A stretch of DNA of 17,156 bases from an uncultured Oscillospiraceae bacterium (GTDB lineage: Bacteria; Bacillota; Clostridia; Oscillospirales; Oscillospiraceae), in NCBI GenBank assembly GCA_900757415.1, contig CAAENU010000189.1:1-17156 (forward strand). The letters are read 5' to 3'. Below, in pieces: positions 6,151 through 11,932 of the stretch. Positions within the stretch are counted from its first letter, which is position 1; every line of letters starts with the position of its first letter. The notes beneath the pieces are model-generated. The model was not told the DNA's origin, did no database searches, and saw only the letters and a program-made list of their open reading frames with translations. Position numbers and translations under genes: made by a program.

Positions 6151-7632
6151 TTACTTATGATACAGCTTCTTGATCTCATACTTGGGTTCGCAGCTGACAT
6201 TTACCCCCAGCCGCTTATAGAGCTTGACATCCTCCTCGGAAATGATAACGGAGAAATGGGCGTCGCAGCCTTTCAGGTTTTTCAGCTGGGCCTGCACCAT
6301 GGCAGCCAGCGGATTGGTCAGTCCGGAGATGGCCAGCGCCAGCAGCACCTCGTCAGAATGCAGACGGGGATTGTGGTGCCCCAGATATTCCAGCTTCATT
6401 TTGCTGATCGGCTCGATGACGGAAGCGGGGATCAGCTCCAGCTTGTGGTCGATACCGGCCAGCTGCTTGAGGGCATTCAGCAGCAGCGCTGCCGACGCAC
6501 CCAGCAGAGAGGAGGTTTTCCCGGTGACAACGGCGCCGTTGGGCAGTGTCATGGCGCCGGCCACGGTGCCGGATTCCTCGGCCTTTTTCAGGCTGGCGGC
6601 CACGGAGGGGCACTGCTCGGGAGAAACGCCGGCCTGCTGCATCAGCAGCTCCAGCTTGCGCACCACACTCTCGTCACACTTGCCGCGCACCACGTCGCAG
6701 GCGGCGGTGTAATAGCGCCGCACGATCTCATGACGGCTGGCGGTCTGGCATACGGCGTCATCCACGATGGCGAAACCCGCCATGTTCACGCCCATGTCCG
6801 TGGGGGATTTGTAGGGTGATGTGCCCTGAATCTTCTGGAACATGGCGTTGAGAACGGGGAATACCTCCACGTCGCGGTTATAGTTGACCGTGGTCTCACC
6901 ATAGGCCTCGAGATGGAAGGGGTCGATCATATTCACATCGTTCAGATCGGCCGTGGCGGCCTCGTAGGCCAGATTGACCGGGTGCTTCAGCGGCAGATTC
7001 CAGATGGGGAAGGTCTCATACTTGGCGTAACCCGCACGGATGCCCCGCTTGTGTTCGTGATACAGCTGGCTTAAGCAGGTGGCCATTTTGCCGCTGCCGG
7101 GGCCGGGCGCGGTGACCACCACCACGCTGCGGCTGGTTTCGATGTATTCGTTGCGGCCCAGTCCCTCGTCAGACACCACATGGACCACATCGGAGGGATA
7201 GCCGACGATGGGATAATGCTTGTAGCTTTTCACACCCAGCGCGGCCAGACGCTTGATGAACGCCTCGGCGTTGGGTTGGCCGGCGTACTGCGTGATGACC
7301 ACGCTGCCCACATAAAAACCAAGAGAGCGGAAAACATCGATCAGCCGCAGCACGTCCTCGTCATAGGAGATGCCCAGATCGCCCCGCATTTTGCTTTTTT
7401 CAATGTCTCCGGCACAGATGGCTACCACGATCTCCACCTCGTCCTTCATGGTGCCCAGCATGCGGATCTTGCTGTCCGGCTGGAAACCCGGCAGCACCCG
7501 GCTGGCATGATGATCGTCAAACAATTTGCCGCCGAACTCCAGATACAGCTTGCCGCCGAACTGCGCGCGGCGCTGGCGGATATGCTCCGCCTGCAGCGCC
7601 AGATACTTTTCATTGTCGAAACCAAGTTTCAT
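6151..7632 (-). CDS. DUF1846/UPF0371 family protein
   Basis: A 493-aa protein of the widespread Firmicute DUF1846 (UPF0371) family, whose biochemical role is not established. The N-terminus MKLGFDNEKYL is the family signature start. A glycine-rich P-loop-like segment, APGPGSGKMA, lies near residues 174-183 and suggests nucleotide or phosphate binding. The protein looks cytosolic, with no signal peptide or membrane segment. ATG at 7632 is chosen over ATG at 7638, because GGGGGA (7646-7641) is 8 bases from the former but only 2 from the latter and the family starts MK. The ribosome binding site and start codon are embedded in inverted repeats (see next entry). It converges on spoIIID with a shared terminator. 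Confidence 0.9.
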   Translation of the reverse strand: MKLGFDNEKYLALQAEHIRQRRAQFGGKLYLEFGGKLFDDHHASRVLPGFQPDSKIRMLGTMKDEVEIVVAICAGDIEKSKMRGDLGISYDEDVLRLIDVFRSLGFYVGSVVITQYAGQPNAEAFIKRLAALGVKSYKHYPIVGYPSDVVHVVSDEGLGRNEYIETSRSVVVVTAPGPGSGKMATCLSQLYHEHKRGIRAGYAKYETFPIWNLPLKHPVNLAYEAATADLNDVNMIDPFHLEAYGETTVNYNRDVEVFPVLNAMFQKIQGTSPYKSPTDMGVNMAGFAIVDDAVCQTASRHEIVRRYYTAACDVVRGKCDESVVRKLELLMQQAGVSPEQCPSVAASLKKAEESGTVAGAMTLPNGAVVTGKTSSLLGASAALLLNALKQLAGIDHKLELIPASVIEPISKMKLEYLGHHNPRLHSDEVLLALAISGLTNPLAAMVQAQLKNLKGCDAHFSVIISEEDVKLYKRLGVNVSCEPKYEIKKLYHK

Positions 7633-7672
7633 CCCCATATTCCCCCATTATTTCAATATGGGGGATATTATA
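7633..7672 (-). promoter_or_regulatory. -10 box and overlapping inverted repeats controlling the DUF1846 gene
   Basis: A perfect TATAAT (7672-7667, minus strand) predicts a start near 7660; no good -35 is present. Around the start lie CCCCATATT (7633-7641) and its inverse AATATGGGG (7655-7663), plus a competing pair CCCCCAT (7642-7648) and ATGGGGG (7658-7664), and a further CCCCAT at 7673-7678. In the mRNA the first CCCAUAU can pair either with the ribosome binding site or with the sequence touching the ATG. It could be a translational switch or a repressor operator over the promoter. Confidence 0.55.
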
Positions 7673-7764
7673 CCCCATACAGGGACAGGAGAAAAGCGGT
7701 TTTGTCAAATTAGGCCGGGAGAAAGATATAGAAATATTAATGGGAATTTTAGCAAAAGCCACCG

Positions 7765-7793
7765 TTGCATTTTTTCCCATGGCGCGATACAAT
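7765..7793 (+). promoter_or_regulatory. Sigma-A promoter of the 66-aa protein gene
   Basis: TTGCAT (7765-7770) and TACAAT (7788-7793) are separated by 17 bp. The start would be near 7800, about 15 bases before the AAGGAGG ribosome binding site. Confidence 0.7.
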
Positions 7794-7827
7794 AAAAAAT
7801 ACACCCTATTTTGCAAGGAGGCCGAAT

Positions 7828-8028
7828 ATGGATCCCTATCGCTTTCATATCATGTGGCGCCGCGTCAATGAAGAGGAATTCCGGGATTTTTTCCAGACCA
7901 ATAATATTGACGAGGCAAAGGATTTTGCCATGCGTTTGGCCTTTGAGGAGACAAATGTGGTCTATGTGCAGGACGTAAAGCGTGATGAGCGCGTCCGGGA
8001 CTTTGACGCGGAGATTTACAAAAATTAA
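7828..8028 (+). CDS. 66-aa protein of unknown function
   Basis: A short but well-supported gene: a sigma-A promoter, a strong AAGGAGG (7815-7821) 6 bases before the ATG, and a hairpin with Ts after the stop. The protein is highly charged, with no signal or membrane segment. The pattern of an amphipathic helix (about residues 14-42, NEEEFRDFF to RLAFEE) followed by a strand-like VVYVQDV suggests a small folded alpha-beta protein. I do not recognise the family. Confidence 0.75.
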   Translation: MDPYRFHIMWRRVNEEEFRDFFQTNNIDEAKDFAMRLAFEETNVVYVQDVKRDERVRDFDAEIYKN

Positions 8029-8044
8029 CCGGACATAATTTTTT

Positions 8045-8080
8045 TCACCTCTGCCCACACTAGCGGCGGAGGTGATTTTT
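8045..8080 (+). terminator. Terminator-like hairpin containing the next gene's ribosome binding site
   Basis: TCACCTCTGCC (8045-8055) pairs with GGCGGAGGTGA (8065-8075) over 11 bp with one G-U, with a 9-nt loop and TTTTT following. It lies 16 bases after the 66-aa gene. Its 3' arm is the GGAGGTGA ribosome binding site (8068-8075) of the 71-aa gene, and the ATG at 8081 follows the T-run directly. Read-through mRNA would therefore carry a masked ribosome binding site. Confidence 0.65.
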
Positions 8081-8296
8081 ATGGAGAAGAAGCCTTTTGG
8101 CCACGATGCGACGCCGGATGTGCACGCGTTTGCCTCTCCGCCGGAGAATGGGCGGGAGTTGATCAACATGTACGGCACCTATAATATCCAGCGCACCGCT
8201 GACACGGAAAATACCTTCCCGCTGATCAGCCATGCGCTGCCCACCCAATGGCGCGGCATGCATCTGGACAAGTATGACCTGGAAAAGCAGGAGTGA
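8081..8296 (+). CDS. 71-aa protein of unknown function
   Basis: ATG at 8081 lies 5 bases after a near-perfect GGAGGTGA, which decides the start over the in-frame GTG at 8072 that overlaps it. The product is hydrophilic, with a central stretch (GRELINMYGTYNIQRTADTE) that looks like a constrained conserved segment rather than random coding. There is no signal peptide, membrane segment or cysteine motif. No separate promoter is obvious, so expression may depend on read-through from the 66-aa gene. I do not recognise the family. Confidence 0.65.
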   Translation: MEKKPFGHDATPDVHAFASPPENGRELINMYGTYNIQRTADTENTFPLISHALPTQWRGMHLDKYDLEKQE

Positions 8297-8403
8297 GCCG
8301 CCGCGTGCGCGCTGTAACGGTGCTGCGCAGTGGGCGTGATGCAGTAAGAAAGGGAAGAAAAGCAGGCGGGATTTGTGAATTTGCAAGAAATAGCGGGCGG
8401 CAC

Positions 8404-8432
8404 TTGACGAACGGGGAAAAATGACATAAAAT
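8404..8432 (+). promoter_or_regulatory. Sigma-A promoter of the pheA-aro operon
   Basis: TTGACG (8404-8409) and TAAAAT (8427-8432) are separated by 17 bp. Transcription would start near 8439, about 26 bases before the leader-peptide ATG. Between 8297 and 8403 I see nothing else that can be supported. Confidence 0.75.
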
Positions 8433-8464
8433 GGGTTTACTCAAACGGGGAGGTGGCTTCGGTG

Positions 8465-8626
8465 ATGGCACGTTGCACGGCTTGCGCAAATGCGTCCGTG
8501 GCACAGTGCGCCCATCAGGCCGCCGCTTCTTTTATTTTTCTGTGCAGTGCGTTTTTTGGCGCGCTGCACTTTTTTTGCATGTTCTTTTTTTACCGCGGAA
8601 TGATTCCTCAGGGAGCCTGTGTTTGA
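8465..8626 (+). CDS. Phe-rich leader peptide of the pheA-aro operon attenuator
   Basis: A 53-codon ORF with ATG at 8465 placed 8 bases after GGGGAGGTGG (8447-8456). Residues 23-43 hold nine Phe (codons at 8531, 8537, 8552, 8555, 8570, 8573, 8582, 8585 and 8588) and then Tyr (8591), ending HFFCMFFFY. The stop TGA (8624-8626) lies inside the 5' arm of an antiterminator hairpin. The role inferred is that of E. coli pheL: scarcity of charged tRNA-Phe stalls the ribosome on the Phe run and favours transcription into pheA. The peptide itself is probably non-functional. Part of the Phe content comes from T-runs, which also read as Phe in another frame, but only this frame has a start codon and ribosome binding site downstream of the promoter. 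Confidence 0.8.
   Translation: MARCTACANASVAQCAHQAAASFIFLCSAFFGALHFFCMFFFYRGMIPQGACV
8542..8576 (+). promoter_or_regulatory. Pause or early-termination hairpin inside the leader ORF
   Basis: GTGCAGTGCG (8542-8551) pairs with CGCGCTGCAC (8560-8569) over ten base pairs with one G-U, and is followed by seven Ts (8570-8576). It resembles an intrinsic terminator but lies within translated leader sequence, so it most likely pauses RNA polymerase until the leading ribosome arrives. Untranslated RNA might terminate here. Confidence 0.65.
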
Positions 8627-8675
8627 TACGGCGCGCAGTGCGCGGCATGTTGTCTCAAACGGCCTTTCCCTGAGG
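8606..8675 (+). promoter_or_regulatory. Antiterminator of the pheA-aro attenuator
   Basis: CCTCAGGGA (8606-8614) pairs perfectly with TCCCTGAGG (8667-8675). Inside, GCC (8615-8617) pairs with GGC (8661-8663) and GTTTGA (8621-8626) with TCAAAC (8655-8660), with small bulges; a hairpin CGCGC-AGT-GCGCG (8632-8644) caps it. Its 3' arm uses the same bases as the terminator 5' arm, so only one can form. A ribosome stalled at the last Phe codons leaves 8606 onward free; one at the stop codon covers it. Confidence 0.78.
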
Positions 8676-8692
8676 GGGAGGGCCGATTTTTT
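8660..8692 (+). terminator. Attenuator terminator before pheA
   Basis: CGGCCTTTCCC (8660-8670) pairs with GGGGAGGGCCG (8675-8685) over eleven base pairs (two G-U), with a TGAG loop, followed by ATTTTTT. It lies 23 bases before the pheA start and is mutually exclusive with the antiterminator. Confidence 0.88.
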
Positions 8693-8714
8693 ATAGGGAA
8701 AGGTATATAAGACA

Positions 8715-9812
8715 ATGAATGAATTGAATCAGATCCGAGCAAAGATCAATGATATCGATAAGGAAATGGCCGCGCTGTTCCAGCAGCGGATGGAGATGAG
8801 CGCTCAGGTGGCCGCGCTCAAGAAGGAGAGGGGACTGTCCGTGCGGGATACCGAGCGGGAGCGTGAGCTGATCGACCGCAACCGCGGCTACATCACCGAC
8901 GAGGCGGTGGGATCTTACTATGTGCAGTTCCTGCGCAGCGTGATCGATCTGTCCTGCGCCTATCAGGGCAGATTGATGGAGGGAATGCAGGTAGCCTACT
9001 GCGGCGCGGAGGGGGCTTATGCCTACATTGCCGCCCGACGCATGTTCCCGGATGCCAAGCTGGTCTCCTATCCCGACTTTACCGCGGCGTACCGCGCTGT
9101 GGAAAGCGGCGAGATGGACAGCGTGGTGCTGCCGCTGGAAAACAGCTATGCCGGCGAGGTGGGTACGGTGATGGATCTGCTGTTCTCCGGCGAGCTGTTC
9201 ATCAATCAGGTCATGGATCTGGATGTGTCCCACAGCCTGCTGGGCGTGGAGAGCGCCACGGCTGCCACGGTCAAAACGGTGGTCAGCCATCCGCAGGCGC
9301 TGCGCCAGTGCGACGACTATATCCGCAGCCGCGGCCTTGAAACGGAGTCCTACTCCAATACGGCGCTGGCGGCCCGGCGGGTGCGGGAGGCCAACGACCC
9401 GGCGCTGGGCGCCATCGCCTCGGAAGAGGCGGCGGCCATCTTCGGCCTGCAGGTGCTGGACCGGAATATTAACACCGCCAAAAACAACACCACCCGCTTT
9501 GCCGCCCTGTCCCGTACCCGGAACCGCCCGGATGCCACACGCAAGCGGGAGGATGAGAATTTCGTTTTGGTGTTCACCGTGCAGAACGATGCCGGATCGC
9601 TGGCTCAGACGCTGAACATCATCGGCGCACATGGCTATAACATGCGCACCCTGCGCAGCCGCCCCATGAAGGATCTTTCGTGGAAGTACTTCTTCTATGT
9701 GGAAGCCGAGGGCAGCATCAACACCACCAATGGCCGGGAGATGCTGCAGGAGCTGTCGGCCACCTGCGCCAAGCTGCGGCTGGTGGGTTCCTATTATGCA
9801 AACAACGTGTGA
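8715..9812 (+). CDS. pheA: Bifunctional chorismate mutase/prephenate dehydratase (P-protein)
   Basis: Converts chorismate to prephenate and then to phenylpyruvate, the committed route to phenylalanine. The 365-aa protein has three domains: AroQ-type chorismate mutase (about 1-90, IRAKINDIDKEMAALFQQRM), a prephenate dehydratase domain (about 92-275) with PLENSYAGEVGTV and the catalytic TTRF near 259-262, and a C-terminal ACT domain (about 283-365) that in relatives binds Phe as feedback inhibitor. The ACT motifs are variants: GSLA where GALV is usual, and RSRP where ESRP is usual. It is the first structural gene behind the Phe-rich attenuator, so control by Phe at both transcription and enzyme level is likely. 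The ribosome binding site (GGGAAAGG, 11 bases upstream) is mediocre. Confidence 0.96.
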   Translation: MNELNQIRAKINDIDKEMAALFQQRMEMSAQVAALKKERGLSVRDTERERELIDRNRGYITDEAVGSYYVQFLRSVIDLSCAYQGRLMEGMQVAYCGAEGAYAYIAARRMFPDAKLVSYPDFTAAYRAVESGEMDSVVLPLENSYAGEVGTVMDLLFSGELFINQVMDLDVSHSLLGVESATAATVKTVVSHPQALRQCDDYIRSRGLETESYSNTALAARRVREANDPALGAIASEEAAAIFGLQVLDRNINTAKNNTTRFAALSRTRNRPDATRKREDENFVLVFTVQNDAGSLAQTLNIIGAHGYNMRTLRSRPMKDLSWKYFFYVEAEGSINTTNGREMLQELSATCAKLRLVGSYYANNV

Positions 9813-9827
9813 TAAAGGAGTCGGTAT

Positions 9828-10838
9828 ATGGTCATTCCTGTTTCGCTGAAGGACGGGCGCTATGAGATACACATCCGGCACGGCGCGCTGCACCGGGCCG
9901 GGGAGTATCTGAATCTTGACCGCCGGGTACTGGTGGTGACGGACGACGGCGTACCCGCCGCCTATGCCGCCGCCGTGGCGGCGGCCTGCCGCCATGCGCA
10001 GGTGGTGACGCTGCCTGCCGGGGAGAGCAGCAAGAGCTTTGACAGCTACCAGCGGCTGCTGCGGGCCATGCTGGCGCTGGACATGGGCCGCGGCGACTGT
10101 GTGACGGCTGTGGGCGGCGGCATGGTGGGAGATCTGGCGGGTTTTGCCGCCGCCACCTATATGCGGGGTGTGGATTTCTATAATGTGCCCACCACGCTGC
10201 TGTCTCAAGTGGATTCTTCTATCGGCGGAAAGACCGCCATCGACATGGACGGCGTGAAAAATATTGTGGGAGCGTTTCACCAGCCAAAAGCGGTGCTGAT
10301 CGATCCGGACGTGCTGGCGACGCTGCCGCGGCGCCAGCTCAGCGCGGGACTGGCCGAAAGCGTGAAAATGGCCATGACCTGCGACGCGGCGCTGCTGGAA
10401 TATCTGGAAAGCTGCGGCGATCTAACGGCGGCGCTGCCGGAGATCATTGCCCGGTCGCTGACCATTAAAAAGAAGGTCGTGGAGGCGGACCCGCAGGAAA
10501 AGGGATTGCGGCGGGTGCTGAATTTCGGCCATACGGTGGGGCACGCCATCGAGAGCAGCTACGGCGGCACACTGCTGCACGGCGAGTGTGTGGCGCTGGG
10601 CATGCTGCCCATGTGTGCGCCGGCGCTGCGGCCCCGGCTTGCGCGGCTGCTGGAGCGGTGCGGCCTTTCCACGCAGGTGGACACCACGGCGGAAGCGCTG
10701 CTGCCATGGCTGCGCCATGACAAGAAAAGCCGCGCTGACGGCATTACCGTGGTGCGGGTGGAGGAACCGGGAACGTTCCGATTTGAGACCATGACGCCGG
10801 AGGAGATCCTGCGCTGCACGAAGGGAGTACTGCTATGA
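9828..10838 (+). CDS. aroB: 3-dehydroquinate synthase
   Basis: Second step of the shikimate pathway: NAD- and divalent-metal-dependent cyclisation of DAHP to 3-dehydroquinate. The 336-aa protein shows the nucleotide-binding GGGMVGDLAGF (about residue 94 on), the active-site PTTLLSQVDSSIGGKTA, and the metal-binding region with Glu177 (GLAESVK), NFGHTVGHAIE (His235, His239) and LHGECVALGM (His251). It is slightly shorter than the E. coli enzyme. ATG at 9828 follows AAAGGAG with 7-nt spacing, 15 bases after pheA. The stop overlaps the aroC start as ATGA. Confidence 0.97.
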   Translation: MVIPVSLKDGRYEIHIRHGALHRAGEYLNLDRRVLVVTDDGVPAAYAAAVAAACRHAQVVTLPAGESSKSFDSYQRLLRAMLALDMGRGDCVTAVGGGMVGDLAGFAAATYMRGVDFYNVPTTLLSQVDSSIGGKTAIDMDGVKNIVGAFHQPKAVLIDPDVLATLPRRQLSAGLAESVKMAMTCDAALLEYLESCGDLTAALPEIIARSLTIKKKVVEADPQEKGLRRVLNFGHTVGHAIESSYGGTLLHGECVALGMLPMCAPALRPRLARLLERCGLSTQVDTTAEALLPWLRHDKKSRADGITVVRVEEPGTFRFETMTPEEILRCTKGVLL

Positions 10839-11932
10839 AAAATACATTCGGCCAGTCGGTAACGCTGACGCTGTTCGGTGAAAGCCACGGCCCCGCCGTG
10901 GGCGCGGTGCTGGACGGACTTGCGCCGGGACTGACGGTGGACGAGGCGTTTATCTCCCGCCAATTGGCCCGACGCCGCCCCACCACGGCCATGGACACGG
11001 CCCGGCGGGAAGCGGATCATTATCAGATCCTCAGCGGCGTTTTTCAGGGGCGAACCACGGGAACGCCGCTGGCCATTGTGATCCCCAATGAGAATACCCG
11101 CAGCGGGGACTATACCTATGGACTGGCCCGGCCCTCTCACGCCGACTATGCGGCCTATTGCAAATACCACGGCTATGAGGACTGGCGGGGCGGCGGCCAT
11201 TTTTCCGGCCGCGTTACCGCGGCGCTGGTGGCGGCGGGCGCAGTGCTGCTGTCGGCGCTTTCCGCTGCCGGCATCACCGTCGGCACACATATTTTGCGCT
11301 GCGGCGCGGTGTGGGATCGCCCGTTTGACGATGCGGCGCGAGACATTGCCGCGCTGCAGAACGCCGCTTTTCCCGTGCTTGAGGACGAGACAGGCGAGGC
11401 GATGAGCCGGGAGATCCTGCACGCCAAGGAGCAGAACGACAGCGTGGGCGGCATTACCCAGACGGCGGTCTGCGGCCTGAGCGCCGGCGTGGGAGAACCG
11501 TGGTTTGACAGCGTGGAGAGCGTGATCAGCCACGCGGTGTTTTCCGTCGGCGGGATCAAGGGCATCGAGTTCGGCAGCGGCTTTTCCGCCGCAGGACAGT
11601 ACGGCTCGGTATTTAACGATCCCCTCCGCATGGAGGGTGAGCGGGTGGTGACGGCCACCAACCATAACGGCGGCGTCAACGGCGGGATCACCAACGGCAT
11701 GCCGGTGGTGTTTCAGTGTGTGGTGAAACCCACGCCCTCTATCGCGCGCTCCCAGCAGACGGTGGACTTCCTGCATGGGGAAAACGCGGAGCTGACCATC
11801 CACGGCCGGCACGATCCGGCCATTATCCGCCGGGTGTGCCCGGTGCTGGACAGCGTTACGGCGCTGGCGCTGTGCGATCTGCTGACCCAGCGGTACGGCA
11901 CCGACTATCTGGCAAAGGAGGCGCGGACATGA
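10835..11932 (+). CDS. aroC: Chorismate synthase
   Basis: Seventh and last common step: FMN-dependent conversion of EPSP to chorismate. The 365-aa protein has the family length and signatures: GESHG near residues 15-19, RRRPTTAMDTAR, the flavin/substrate region RPSHADYAAYCKY followed by GGGHFSGRVTA, and RHDPAIIRR near the C-terminus. Reduced FMN must be supplied from elsewhere; no reductase is in the operon. The start overlaps aroB by 4 bases and the end overlaps aroE-aroK by 4 bases, suggesting translational coupling. Confidence 0.97.
   Translation: MKNTFGQSVTLTLFGESHGPAVGAVLDGLAPGLTVDEAFISRQLARRRPTTAMDTARREADHYQILSGVFQGRTTGTPLAIVIPNENTRSGDYTYGLARPSHADYAAYCKYHGYEDWRGGGHFSGRVTAALVAAGAVLLSALSAAGITVGTHILRCGAVWDRPFDDAARDIAALQNAAFPVLEDETGEAMSREILHAKEQNDSVGGITQTAVCGLSAGVGEPWFDSVESVISHAVFSVGGIKGIEFGSGFSAAGQYGSVFNDPLRMEGERVVTATNHNGGVNGGITNGMPVVFQCVVKPTPSIARSQQTVDFLHGENAELTIHGRHDPAIIRRVCPVLDSVTALALCDLLTQRYGTDYLAKEART

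Noticed and set aside
8591..8600. TACCGCGGAA resembles part of the T-box core
   Set aside because: The preceding AGGGTGG is absent (the sequence is T-rich Phe codons), there is no matching antiterminator bulge, and no stem I with specifier loop could be found; a leader-peptide attenuator explains the region better.
8431..8673. An 80-codon frame also rich in Phe, Tyr and Trp over the pheA leader
   Set aside because: Its ATG lies inside the -10 box, upstream of the predicted transcription start, and has no ribosome binding site; its aromatic content comes from the same T-runs read in another frame.
8691..10280. A 529-codon open frame on the minus strand
   Set aside because: Antisense shadow of pheA and aroB, rich in His, Gln and Gly, without domains; high GC keeps such frames open.
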